A DNA stretch of 64,000 nt from Opeltia flavorubescens. Lineage: Eukaryota > Ascomycota > Lecanoromycetes > Teloschistales > Teloschistaceae. Both the position numbers and the translations under genes were made by a program. This document shows positions 9,741 through 24,360 of the stretch, one piece after another. Location: assembly GCA_000442125.1 (NCBI GenBank), contig KE546970.1, positions 248,001 to 312,000 of the forward strand. Reading direction: 5' to 3'. The stretch's first letter is position 1. Every line of letters begins with the position of its first letter. The notes under the pieces are model-generated. The model had not been told where the DNA came from, made no database searches, and worked only from the letters and a program-made list of their open reading frames with translations.

Positions 9741-12700
9741 TCTTTATTATATTAAATCTATAAAACTCTTCTATAATTAAATATATCGCGATATCTTTTT
9801 ATATTTTAAAATTTTATTTATTTAATATTTATAAAATTCTAAAAATTATTTAATATAATATTTTTTAAGCTCTATTATATTATATAAATATATATTAATA
9901 TCGATTTATAATTCTATTAATTTTTATTATAATCTATTTTTTATATTTATTTTTTAGCTAAATTTATATTTATAAAATTTTATTTAAATTTTATTTATAA
10001 ATTTATTTTATATATATAAAAGAAATCTAATTAATAAAAAAATATTAAAAATAAATAGCTATAATTTAAAAAATTAAATTTAAAATTTATATTTTTAAAC
10101 TATATAGTTAAAAAAAATTTAAAATTTATTTTTATATTTATTTAATTCGTTTATTAAAATAAATTAATCGAATTTATATTAAATATAATATTTATAAAAC
10201 TATTATATTTTAATTTAATTTTAATTAATATATATTAGATTATTTTTAAAAAATATTAATACTTTAATTATATATAATAATATTTATATAAAATTTATAT
10301 ATATTAATTAATAAATATTAAAAACCGGAACTATTAATAGTAGATATTTTAATATAAAAATTTTTATATTATATATACTATTAGATATAAAAAATAATAA
10401 GGTTTTAAAAAAAAAAATAAGGTTTTCTATCTATTTAAATATATTTAGTTTTTTATTTAAACTATATTCGCTATAATAATTAATAATTTATAAATTTAAT
10501 TATTAAAATATATTAAATTAGATATATAAACTCGCGAGGTATATATTTATAGCTAGATATATATTAAAATTTTCTAGGTAATTAAAATAGCGAACCTTTA
10601 TATTATTATTTTTAATAAATTTATTAATATATTTTATATAATCTAAAATAAATAAAAAATTCGTATATTATTATTACCGGCGAGGTAATTTAAATAAAAA
10701 ATAAAAGGTTAAAAGTAAAAAAAAATATAAATTTTTTATATTTTAAAGGGATTTATATTAAATAGAATATATAATATAAAAAGTAATATTTATAAATAAT
10801 ATTAATAGAATTATTATAAATATTCGAGTATTTAAATTAAAATATTAAAATAAACTTTTTTCTAATAAAAGTTTTAAAAATAATTAAAAATTTTTAAAAT
10901 AATTTCGAATTTATAATAAATATTATATATATAAATATATATATAATCGAACCTTTATAATAAAACCGGAAAAATATAGCGAATTTATAATAAAAAAATA
11001 GTAAAATAATATTATAATTATAAAAAATAGTTAAAATAAAATTTAAAAATTATATAATATTTTATAATTATATTATTATATAATATTATTACTATTAAAA
11101 GTTTTTAATATATATATAAAAAAAATTATCGCTAATTTAAAAACTTTCTATAATTATATTTTTTTTTTATATATAAAGCGCTTTATTTTTATATTTTATA
11201 TTTTTAATAATTTCTAATTAAAATAGACTAAATACCGATTTTTTACTACTAAATATAAATTCTAAAACTCGAGATTACTACGTTTTATAAAACTAATTAA
11301 ACTATTATTATATTAATTAAAGCTTTAAATATTATATTTAGTTTATAAATTAATATTTATTAAAAGCTTTTAATCGTTTATTAGTTTAATACTCGCGATA
11401 ATAAAAAATAATAGAAAATTTAAAACGAGTAGCGGGTTTTAATTAATAATTATAGCCGGAGCTATTAATAAATAATAATAACTATTATATAAATTAAAAA
11501 AAAAGTTTTAAAAAAAAAAAATTAAATAAAAAAAGCCGGCTTTTAAAATATTTTATTAATAGATTTAAATTAAAAATTCGACTTTTATTTTTCAGATAAA
11601 ATATAATAATTTAAATTTAAAAATCTAAAAAAAATATTAAAATACGAGCGTATATAAAAATAGATTATAAAAAGGTTTAATAATAGCGACGGATTTTTAA
11701 TTATAAAGCGGAGTTATTTTTAAAATAATAATAATAGTATTAAAATAATATTAAAAAATAAATTATTATATATTAAATTCGTTAATTTAATTTATAATTA
11801 TATAATAAAATAATTTTATTTAAATTTAAATTTAATAAAATCTTTTAAATTAAAAAATCTATTATAAATATTTTATAGATACAGCTTTTTAAAAACTTTA
11901 AAACCTATAGATTAAAAGCGAGAATTTTCTAGTTCCGATTTTATAAAATATTTAAAGTTTATAAATAGTTATATAATATTTTACTTGATTTATAATATAA
12001 TAGTACCGCCTATTTTTAATAACTTTTAAAGAATAAAAATCCCGAATTCGCTTTATTAATTATTTAAAAAATATTAATAATATTTTAAATTTATTTATAC
12101 TAGCGGCTGTTTTATACTAGAAATTATTAAAAAATAAAAGTAAAAAACTATATATAAAAAAAAGGAACAAATTATTCTATTAGTTATATAAAAAGGTAAA
12201 AAAAAAATAGTTAAATAGTAAAATACTAGTAAATATTTATAATTAGATTTATTAAATAGTTTATATTCCGGATTATTATATAAAAAAAAACCGCCGCGTT
12301 TAACTTTATTTAAAGAATTAAATTCTAGATTATTAGTTTAATTAAAATAATAATAATTTTTTATTTTTTCAGCTTTTAAAACCTTTAAACGTTTTTTTAT
12401 TTTTAAAATTTTAATAGTATTACGGTTATTTTTATAATAAAAATTAATAATTTTTATAAAAAAAATATCGAAGTTATTAATATTACGGATAATACTAGCG
12501 ATATAAATAACTAGGGAGCTGATATTATACTTAATAGCTATATTAAAAATAACTTTATTATTAAAAACCTATCTAATCTAATTTAAAAACTGGCGTAGCT
12601 TAAATTTATAGTCGCGTGAGATTTTAACGGTTTTAATAGTAGGTAAAAAAATATATAAAAATCGAATTATATACGGGTAGGTAGTTTTTTTCTTTTTTAT

Positions 12701-15700
12701 TTAATAATCTATAAAGTTTATATTTACTAGATATTATAAACCGTTAATACTCGAGCGCGGGAGTTATATATTTATAGTAATTAGATATAAAGCTAGATAA
12801 ATATTTAAAATAATATAAATAAAATAATTTATTAGCTATTACTTAATTTAATACTAAAAAGTTTAATTTAAAAGTTGGTTAAAAAAAGAAAAAAATTAGA
12901 AAAAAATAGCTATTTTTTATATCTAAAATTTATTAAAATTTAAACTTTTATTTTTTTATTATTAATAATTTAATATTATTATATTTTTTTATTCGCCGAA
13001 TTTCTATAATATCGAATATATTTAAATAAATAATAACGACGATATTATAATAAAATATTATATTCTATTATTAATAATATAAAGTTAAATTAAAAGTAAT
13101 ACTAATATTATAATAAAATACCGTTTTTTATTTTAAAACTTTTATAAAATCGCTAGATACCGGTTTTTTTATAGTTTAAATACCTTTAAAAAGTTTAGTT
13201 AAATTATAAAATATATTATAAATAATATAAATAAAGCCGACCTAGTTATTAATTATAAATTAAAGGTTTCGTTTTAAAAAAAATAAAATATTTTTTAAAT
13301 CTAATATAAATAAAAAGTATTTTATTATAAATTAAATACTATTATTATTAAAAAGCTATAAAAATATAAAAATTATAGCGTTAATAAATAGTAATATAAA
13401 TACGAAATTCTTTTTTATAATTCAATAAACTTATAATAAAAAATTAATAAAAAGTTTTTTAAAAAATAATTAATTATATAATAAATAAAATTATTATTAA
13501 AAATATAATCGTTTAATAATTAGCTAAACTTTAATCTACTTTTTTTTATATTTTTTATTTCTTTACCTTTACTTATTTATTTAACCTTTTTTTTTTCTTT
13601 TATTATACTAATTATTATATTATTATTAGTTTATATTTCTATTTTATTATATTAAATAATTATTTTATTATAAGCTAAAATATTATTATTAAAATTAAAC
13701 TATTAGAAACTAGCTATATAATTTATAACGGTTTACTAGTACTATTAATACAAAATATAAAGAAAATAAAAAAAAAATTTTTAAAAAAAGCCATTTAAAG
13801 TTTAATATTAAAGAAAAGTACTATATAAAAAAAAAAAAATCTAAAAAAAAAAAAAAAAAAAAAAAAAGCGGTATTAAAGTATTATATTAGCGAAAAATTA
13901 AATTTTTTAAATTTTATCGAAACTTCTAATAGTATTAATAAAGTTTTTTAGAATAAAAAAATATAGCGAATTATAGAATAATATAAAGGAGATTTAATAT
14001 AAAGAAACTAATTAATATATTAATACCTATTTATTTAATTAATATAGGCCCTTTAATTTAACTATATTAATAATAAAAATAGATATTTATTATTTTACGG
14101 TATATATTAAAACCTAATTACTAATTTAATAACTAATTTAATAAAGGTTTTAGGTTGTTTTTAATATATATAATTTTTTTTAAATATATTAAATAATATT
14201 ATACTAATATTAAAATAAAATATTACCTATTAAAATACTATAAAAAATACTATTAATAGAATAGAAAATACCGATAATAATACTATAATAAATAGAAAGA
14301 ATTAATTATATATAGTTTATATTTTTTAAATATAAAAAATAGCTAGCGGGAATTCGGTATTATTATAAAATCGCCTAGTTTAATAAATAATCTCTCTTTT
14401 AATTTTATTAATATAATATTCTAATTATTATAATTTTACCGCCTTTATAAGCTAATTTAATTAAAATAAATAGTTATAAATACTACGGGTAGTTATATAT
14501 ATAGCGGGTTATTATAAATAGTCCGCCCTATTACTAGTAAAATAAATAAAGAGTTTCGTAAAGATTTTCCAAATAATAAAACGCTAGTAAAGTTATTTTA
14601 AAAGCTAATATATTAATAAAGCTAGTTTTAATAATAGAATATTTATAAAACTTTTATATATTAATTTATTTATAAATATACTTTTAAATTTTATAATTTA
14701 CAAGATTTTAAATAATTATATATACTAAATATATTATATTTATCTAATATATAGATATATATTATACTTTATAATAAAAATAATATAAAATATTTTTATT
14801 TTAACCGCGTTTTAATTATATTTTCAATTTAATTCCGCCGATATTCTTTAAATTTTTTTAAAATAACTAGAAAATTTAAGATCTATATATAAGTCTAATA
14901 TATATAAAGTCTAATTTATAAAAATATATTATTTTTTTTTAAATATAATATTTAATTAAACGGCTAAATTATTAATTATATTATTTATTTATAGCGGTTT
15001 TAGGCCTTTAAATTAAATTATACTACTTTTTTTTTATTTTTACCTACTTTATACTCTATAGCCTACTATTTTATCTCAGGATTCCGTATTATTACCTATT
15101 TTCGCGCTTTTATACCGTATATTATTACTTTTTAATAGATAAAATTATCTTTTAAAAGAATTTATACTCGAAAATTTTTATTTATTTTTACTTTAATATA
15201 TTTTTTTACCGAAAATTTATAAATATTTATAGTTAAATTAGGTTTTTAATATTTTTTTAAAGGCTATTTTATATATTTAAATATAACTTTAACTTTAGTA
15301 TTTATTAATATAATTATAATTATTTTTAAATTTTTTTAATTTATTTCTTCCCTTTTTTAATTCGTTTTTTTTTTCTTTAATTTCCTCCGGAATTAGAATA
15401 ACCGTACTAAAAATCGTTTAAAAACCTATAGTTTTATTATTAGTAAAAAGGATAAAAATAATAAATAGTCTAATTTATAATATAGTAGTTAATTAAAAGA
15501 TTTTAATTTTATAGTTTTATAAATTAAATCAAATATAATTATTTTTTTTAAATTAACTTTTATTTTATTTTATCGAATATTATATTAAATAATTTTCTAT
15601 CGATTTTAATAATAAAATAGATTTTTTATATTTTTTAATAGAAAAATTTATCTTTAAAAAAAATTTTAACTTAAAAATTTTTATTAATTTTCGTTTTATT

Positions 15701-15985
15701 ATACTAATAAGCTTTTCGTATTAAATATTATTTAAAAAATTAATAATTAAGCGATCGAGCTTAATAAAAACTAGTAATTACCTTCTAATTAGTATTTAAT
15801 AGAATATTAAAATTTTTTTATATTATACCTGTCCGTATTCTTAACTAGACCTTTTTTTTTAACTATAAACTAAGGGTTTCCGTATTAAAAATCGTTTAAA
15901 AAGCCTAAATTATATAATTTTTAAATAAAGGATTCTATTTATATTTTTATTATTGCCTATCTAAATAGATAATAGCAGGAGTATC

Positions 15986-16046
15986 GAATTTATAAAAAAT
16001 AGTTTATTTTTATTANGAATTTATAAAAAATAGTTTATTTTTATTA
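15986..16046. repeat. Perfect 30-bp direct repeat around a single N
   Basis: The 30 bases before the N at 16016 and the 30 bases after it are identical (GAATTTATAAAAAATAGTTT and the next ten bases). In a region where repeats are heavily mutated, a perfect duplicate separated by one N looks more like two contig ends that overlap but were not merged than like biology. Confidence 0.8.
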
Positions 16047-19000
16047 GATTTATTAAAAATAGGCGTGGATTTAATTAAAAAAAAATTAAAATTTATAACT
16101 AAAAGATTTAATAGTATTAATAAATATTTTAATAAGTATAAAAACGAATTTATATCGCGCTTTTATAATCTAATAGTAAAATATTTATATAAAAACCCGG
16201 AATACTCGAATTCGAATTTTAATAAAAATATTCGTATTAAATATCGTTTAAAAAAATTTAAATAGTATTTAAATCGATATAAATATTTTTTTTTTATTTA
16301 AAATTCTATTAGTACTATTATTATTAATAGAATTATTATTATTTATATAAATAAACGGCGAGTAGTAAAAAATAAATATTATATATAGCTTATAAATAAT
16401 AAAATTATTTAAATTTATAGTTATTACTGGAATGGATAATTATAAAAAGATAGGTAGTTTAATAAATAAAATTAAATTATTAGTAGATATTTAAGCGTTT
16501 AGTTTATTTTAATATATATAAAAAATTTATCGATTTTATTTATTTTAATTATACTAGCTATATTAATTTTAATATACTATTTATTATAATAATTTACCTT
16601 TATAGCTATTACTATTATATAGCTATATATATATATATTAAATCGAAACTATTTAATATAGCTCCTTTTAATCTTTAATATATATTCTAACTATTTATTT
16701 TTCTAAATCTATTATTCTATTAATCTATATTATAATTTAATATTTATCTATATTTTTTAATTTAATTTAAATTTATTAAACCGGTTTTATTAATATATTA
16801 AAACCTCTTTTAATTTTAAAATCTCTAGCGATTTAAACTTCTATTTATTTATTAAAAAATCCTTCCCGTTAGCTTTATTTAAATTATTAAAGGATATAAA
16901 AGTCCTATTTTTTCGCTAAAAAAAAAACGACTGTTATCGAATATAATAAGAAGTAATCGTTTAAAAAAAAGCGTACTAGCTATATAGCTAAAGTCTTAAA
17001 AATCGATAATTATAATAATAAAAAGGTTAAAATTTAAAAAATTATAAAATTCTAATTTAAAATAAAAAATTAATAAGAATATTTTATTAATAATTTTATT
17101 TATAACGGTATAATAATAAAAAATAGTATTATATTTATATTTAATAGTTTTATTATTTTAAAATATTACTATTTTATATTAATAAACTCCTAGCTAGTTT
17201 TTCTAGTAATAGTTTAAATATAATTATACGACAATAGATTTTAAATAAATCCTCTACCCTATATTAAAAGGACGATTTTCGCGTTATTTAAAAAACTAGC
17301 GGCTAAAAAACCAGACTTTATTAATATAATAATAGCGTATATAATAGCCAATCTACTAGTAAATAATAGCTTTTTTTTTATTCTATATCCCGCTAAAAAA
17401 AAACTTAAATATTTCTATTATAATTTAAATATAGGCTTTTTTAGATAATATTTAATTCTAATCTATTATATATATTTATAATTAAAAAGAAATAAAATAG
17501 AAATAAATTAAAATAAAATTATACTAGAATATTATAATTACTAGACTATAAAAAATAATTAATAATAAATTAATAATATAATTATATATTACTTTAATTA
17601 AATATTAATCAAAATAAAATTTATAATTACTAGTATTTCGCTATATATTAGATAAATCTTTAATAAATTTTTAATATAATTTTAAATATTATATTTAAAA
17701 TCTATTATAAAATTATAAAAAGTTTTTTTTTATAAAATAATAAATACTATTTATAATATATTTAGTCTAGTCGACTTTTTAAAATTTTTATAAATTAAAA
17801 ATATTTAAAATAAATTTATAACTAAATAATAAAAAAAAAACTATTATAATTATCCTATTATTTTATCTAGTTCTACTAATATTTTAAAATCTAAAGAGGT
17901 TTTATTAATTCTCTAGGTCCTTATTTACTAAATAGTACCTGTTTTATCTACCCGCCGCTAGTCCCGCTATTATTTTATTTCTAGACTTTATAATTAGAAA
18001 TAAAATTATAATTAGATATATATAATATATAGAGTTACGATATTTAATATTAGCCGATTATTTTATAATATTAATTCTAATTGTAAAATATAAAATTATA
18101 CTAGATTTTATAGTTATTAATTTTATACGCTTTTTGATTTATTTAAAAGTTTAAATAAAAATAACTAATTATTATATATTTATTTATAAATAGTATCCTA
18201 AAAAATAAGATAATAGTTTTTATAAAATATTATATATTTTTATTTTAAAATTAACGGTAGCTATATAAAATCGAAGCCTAGTATTATAAACTAGTTAATA
18301 TATTAATCTAATATTAATTAAGAAAAATAATCGTTTATATTTAGAAATTAATTTTAAATAATCTTCTAATATTTAAAAAAATAGATTTATCGAATTTTTA
18401 TATATTTTATTAAAGTTTTTTAAATTTATTATTAGAAAATAAATAAATATAATCTTTAATAAACTTTATATTATAATAATATAATTTTTATAAATATCTA
18501 AATATTATATTTAAACGGTATTTTTATAATTTTATTCGATATATATTCTATAATTTTATAAATTTATTAATTTCGAAGCGAATAATATATAAATAAATAA
18601 TTAAAAAAGTAATTTAATCTTTTAAACGGTTATTATTAAAAAGATTTTTTTTTTAAAAAAATCGGAAATAGATTTATATAGTATAAATACTATATTATAA
18701 TTAGATAAATTAATATATTATATCTATTAGTAGAATTTATAGATATCTATAAATTTATATTATTATCTTTCTACTTTTATATTTATAGTACTAGTACCGT
18801 ATTTATAATAGTTTAAAAATTATATATTAGAATCTATTAATTAGCGTAATTAATAATATACCTATATTATTAACCTAATTTTATTTTTATAATCTATCCG
18901 AATTATATAAAGAATAAATTCTAAAAATTAGATATAATTAAAGTACTATTAAAGGATATTAATTTAAATATAAACTATATATTTAATATAAATTTATAGT

Positions 19001-20176
19001 AAATAATAGGAGTATTTATTAATAATAATATAGATTTCGATTTTATAATTTTTAAACTTATTGTATCTATTAAAAAACTATATAGCGTTAAATTTAAATA
19101 AAATAAATTCTTTTTTTTTTTATTGAATTTTCTTACCGTATTACTTTATATATTCTGATATAAAAAGCTAATATTATTAATAAAGCCTGTTTTTATAGCG
19201 GGTTAGTAGTAAAAATAAGATACCTATTATTAAAGGGCTATACCTCTATATTTAATAGCCTATTATATAAAAGTAATCGAATAGTTTATTTTTTTTATAA
19301 TTTTATATAATACCTTTTTTAAATTCTTTTTATAGTAATTTAAATATTTATAAATTTATTATATTTTATTTTTTTACCGAAATCGTTTTTCAAGATAAAT
19401 TTAAATTTAAACGATATTATATAAAAGTTCTATTAAATATCAACCAGCTTTCTTTATATAGAATATAAAATATTATCTTATTATTAAAATAAATATAAAA
19501 ATAAAAGAATATTATATATTATATTAAATTATTCGATTTTTCGATTTTTAAAAGTTTATATAAATTTTATTATTTTAAACGCCGGCTAAAAATATATTTA
19601 AAAATATAAATAGAAAATCGATTATTAAAAAATTATTAGATATTATTTACTTTTATACCGTTCTAAATATAATCGATAATATATTTTTAATATTTATTAA
19701 AATATAATACTAGACGCGATATAATAAAAATAATATTAATAATATTAAATTAAATAAATAAAAAAAAAGATTAAATAAAAAAAATTATAGAATTATAATA
19801 AAAAACTCTTTTTAGATTTTTATAAAATATATTATAATTACTATATTAGGACTAGTAGTTAGACTAGTTTCTCGCTATAAAAATTCGAATTTATTTATAC
19901 GATAGAAGGTATTTTTTTAGAAAAATTTAAAGTTTTATTTATAATATTATATTTAAGGCTTTATTAAATTATATTCTACTATAAATAAATTAAAGAATAA
20001 ATTCTAATATTTTATTTAAAAAAAGTCTTCTTTAATAAAAATTAGCGAGGGTTTTTTTATAAAGGTTCTTTTTATATATAATTAATATAAAACGGTATTA
20101 TAATAAAATAAAATCGCTCGTTTAAATTTTTCGATAGTAGTTAAAGCTAAAATTAAAATTATAGAATAATTTTAAA

Positions 20177-20383
20177 AAGCTACTACTAATCCTAAAAATA
20201 AGTAAAAATATAAATAAAAACCGAGTGAATATTAATAAAGAAATATTATTTAAAAAAAAAAAACTAAAATAATTAAAAAAAACTACTACTAGCCCCGAAA
20301 ATAAATAAAAATATAAATAAAAATCGAATAAATATTAATAGAAAAATATTATTTAAAAAAAAGAAACTATAATTATTTAAAAG
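20177..20383. repeat. ~103-bp tandem duplication in AT-rich block
   Basis: Two adjacent units, offset by 103 bp, share CTACTACTA, AAATAAAAATATAAATAAAA and a following GAATATTAATA...AAATATTATTTAAAA stretch. They differ by several substitutions of the RIP type. Nothing coding can be seen. Confidence 0.65.
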
Positions 20384-21534
20384 AGGCTAGAGAAAATATT
20401 ATATTAGTAAAAGTCGGAATTGATTAAAAAACTGGATATTTATAAATATTATAAAATATTTTTAATATTATACTATTAATAATTAAAAAAAGCTTTAACT
20501 AGCGAATTCCTTTTATATATTAAGGATTTTAGGGTAATAAAAATAGGAATCTATATTAGATTTTAAAGTTTAATATAAATACTATATTAAATTCGGAATA
20601 AATAGCGGGTGCGTAGATTATTACTAGTTACCGGACCTTAAATATTAAAAGTAAAAGGTTAAAAGCGAAAAAGGGTATTAATATCGCGCGAGATATATAA
20701 TAATAAAAGCGATATCTATATAAAATATATATAATTAATAAAAAACTTAAAAAAATATTAATTAAATATTTTAAATTTAATTTATTAATATATATATTTT
20801 ATTAGAAATAATTTTAAAAACCTTTATACTCTTTTTAAATAAATAAATTATATAATTAATATATTTAATATTAATATATATATAGTCGAACTTTTATAAA
20901 AAATTAATAAATCTATAATAAAAATATATTAAAAATTTAATAAAAATTTATCGTAAGTATAAAGGGACTACTAGTTATTATAAACTTAAAAATTTTTATA
21001 AAATTATTATTTTTATATATTATTATTTCTATTAAAAATAAATCGAAATTAATACTTAAATTTTATAATTACTTTAAAATATTATAAAGGAGAATAATTT
21101 AAATACTATATTATATATATATATTAAACGGCGAATTAAATAAATATTTAATTTTAATCTAATATTTAATTTAATATAATATAACTTTTTTTAAATTTAA
21201 AAAAAGATATAAAATATATATTAAATTTATATTAAACGAGGTTGCTATATTAATATAATAATAATACCTTTTAGCGTTTTAATTAGTATATACTCGTTTA
21301 GTAAATCTATAATAACGTTTTATAATAAATTTCTTTCTAGTATTTCTATTATATACCGTTTAAATATCCCTTTTTATCTATTTTTTCTATAAAAGAATTG
21401 ATAAAAAAAAGGTCCAGCTAATAAAGAAATTGATTTCTAGCCGCTTATCTATTAGTAATAAGGTGTTTTTAGTAAGCGAGGAAAATTAAATTCTAGCTAG
21501 ATTTTACAGTTTAAATAACTTAATTAATTTCGTA

Positions 21535-21985
21535 TATAATAGTATATAAAGTAGTTTAGTTTAAAATATTAAACGAGCGTATTTTAATACTTTAAAAATT
21601 TTGAAATTTAAAGTATAACTGGTAGCGCTATAAACTATAGAAGTTTTGCGCAATATTTTAATTGTGCGCCAGCTTGAAAAAAACTGGTAGGGCTGCCGGC
21701 CAGGTGGATAACTAACTATATAGTAGGGCTGGCCGCTTTAGCCGCCTATAGGCGCCACCCTATCAAAATAACCACGAGAGCTAAAAAACTTGTAGTTAAT
21801 GCGCACTACTAAATAAAATAGCTATATAAATACAAAGTATACTATTTTAAAGCCCTAAATTAGCGCTTTTTTACACTATAAAAATTATTAAAATCGGACG
21901 AAAACTCAGCGCGCTATTTAAGAAACAAAAATTTCGTCTCTTGACTAGATTTTAGTTAATAGAGGAAAAGAATTTTTTTCTTTAG
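21535..21985. other. Less-mutated island within the RIP-saturated block
   Basis: Here CpA, TpG and ordinary GC-containing words reappear, for example TGTGCGCCAGCTTG, TAGGGCTGCCGGCCAGGTGG and GCCGCCTATAGGCGCC. Two TAGGGCTGSC words (about 21689 and 21724) and a CCACCCTA on the other arm form an imperfect hairpin. Composition drifts back to RIP-like on both sides. It may be a short insertion younger than the RIP, or a single-copy tract that RIP did not recognise. I do not recognise the element, and there is no open frame. Confidence 0.6.
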
Positions 21986-23397
21986 AAAAAAAAATTCCCG
22001 AGCTCTTTTATTTTTTTATAATAAATAGAGCTGGAATAAAAATATATTTTTCCGCGGTTTTAAAAGCTATTATAACTTATAAATATAACGTTATATATAT
22101 AACCGGCCCGAGAATAATAAAGCTAATAAACTTTCTAATAATAAAAATAAAAATAGTATAAATAATATATTTATACTTTTTAATATAACTTTTTCTAATT
22201 TTTAATAAATACTCTAATTATTAATTACCGTAGACTTATTATACTATCGATTTATATTATAATTTATTTTCTACTCGAGTTTTTTATTTAAATTTATATC
22301 TATTAAAACGGTTTTAAATATATATAAAAAAATTTATTAGCTTAAAAATATCTAATAAATTCGAATTCCCATCTACTTATTAATAAACGGTTCTTATTTA
22401 TATAATTTAGATTAGTTTAATAGTTAAATAATACACGAATACTTTAATTTTACTAAAAAAATAAATATTTATTATTAATAATAAGGGAAACGAATCGTTT
22501 AAAAAAAAGTATACTAGTAATAAAACTAATATTACTTATAATACTAATAAAAAGAAAATAGAAATTTTAAATATTCTAATTTAATTAAAATAATCGATAG
22601 TAATATTTTATTAATAATAATATAATAATAAAAAGTAATATTATTTTTAGATTTAATAGTTTTATTATTTCTATATATTTTAAACGCCTTCGTAAATTTT
22701 AAAAAAAAAATAGTATTTTTATTTATTTTTTCTTACCGTTTCCTATAAATATTATTTTAAAATTTTCCACGCTCTTTTATATCGATAAGCTTCTAATTAA
22801 CTATATAAACGGTAATAAAGTAGATCGGTAATAATATTTTATCGGCTATTTTTTTTATACTAGTATAACGACGGGTTTTAAATTAATCCTCTATTTTTTA
22901 TCGAATTAAAAGGAAGATTTTCGTATTAAATACTATTTAAGGAGTTAATATTTAAATAATCGAATATTATAACTTTAATAATAATATAAAAATTAAAATA
23001 TAATATTAATTTATATTAAAAAATTATTATTAGTTTAAATTATAAAAATATATTAATAAAAATAGATTTAAAATATATTTTAAATATAATCCGATATTTT
23101 ATTAGAATATAAATTAGATTTAATACTAGATAAAAATAAAAGTTTTATTATTTTTAATAGTAATAATACTCGAGTAAACGTATAAATTTTATTTAAAACC
23201 GAGATTTTATATTTCGATATAATTTTATAATTAAAATAATTATATTTTAAAAAGCGAATTTAATTTTATTATTATACTAAATCGAATTTCTATTTATTAA
23301 ATTACTGTAATATTTTGAAAATTATTTAAATTAACTATTAAAATTTCGCTATAATATTAAATACCGCCTATATTATATACTAAGCCTTGATTATATT

Positions 23398-23870
23398 TAG
23401 ACTGGTCAGATCGAGTCGAATCGAATCGGGTCGAACTCGGGTCGGTACTAATTTTTAGGACCGAAATCCGACCCGACTATAAATTAGATTAAATTTATAT
23501 TATATTCGGTCGATTAAATATAATTTAACCCGACCGATTTTAGTATTAAAATATTAAAAAATTTTATAATTAATTAAATAAAATAATTATAAATTAATTT
23601 ATAATATTAAATAAGCTTTAGTTTGTATAAATAATTAATTAAAAAATTAAAATAATAATATAATTATTATTTTTATTTTTAAATTAGTGCTATTTTTAAA
23701 AAATTTTATTATATTTAATAATCTATATTAAAATCGGGTTAAACCCGAGTACCCGAATTCGACCCGAAACCGCTCGGGTCGAGTTATAAAAATTTATAAC
23801 CCGATTCGGGTCGGTTCCGGTTTCTAATTTTATTTATAAAACCCGGTCGACTAATTAATCTAGTTATATT
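23398..23870. mobile_element. hAT-like GGGTCG-rich remnant nested in AT-rich block
   Basis: Clusters of GGGTCG and its complement CGACCC lie at both ends of a ~470-bp interval. The left cluster is GAGTCGAATCGAATCGGGTC followed by ACTCGGGTCGG. The right cluster has CCCGAGTACCCGAATTCGAC and CGATTCGGGTCGGTTCCGG. Reiterated GGGTCG/GGTTCG words near the ends are typical of subterminal regions of fungal hAT elements and their MITEs. The middle is RIP-type AT-rich sequence with no frame. The exact termini and the 8-bp target duplication cannot be fixed, so the family call is tentative. Confidence 0.5.
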
Positions 23871-24360
23871 ATTAAAAATACCAGTTAATTAAATATTAAA
23901 GCGCCGAATTAAAATTTTCGTTTTATCGAAAATATTTTTATCTATATTATTAGCACGGCGTATTTTATTTAAAACTCGACGGATATTAGTATAAATTTCT
24001 AGAGGAATTTTCGAAGTTTATTTAATTAATAAAAAAAAAATTATAAATAAAAAAATATACAGCTCGATATTATTTTATACTATAATACCGTTTAATATAC
24101 TATATATATATTTCTAATATTACGGTTTTTTAATAATAAATAATATTATTAAAACGATTATAATAGTATTATTTATTTATAAAGTTAAAAATTTTCTAAA
24201 AGTATCGATTATAATAAACGCGGGAGCTTATTATAATAATAAAATAAAATAAAAATAGATTAAAAGTATATTAAAATAGAATTAAAAAAATTAAATACTT
24301 TTATAATATTAGTATTAAAGACTAGCCCTTTTTATTATTTATTCTAGCGGGATATATTAT

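Noticed and set aside
16065-16265. 66-codon frame in the AT-rich block (MDLIKKKLKFITKRFNS)
   Set aside because: Its Lys/Asn/Ile/Tyr-only composition is what RIP-type AT-rich DNA gives by chance. No domain or conserved motif, so not called as a gene.
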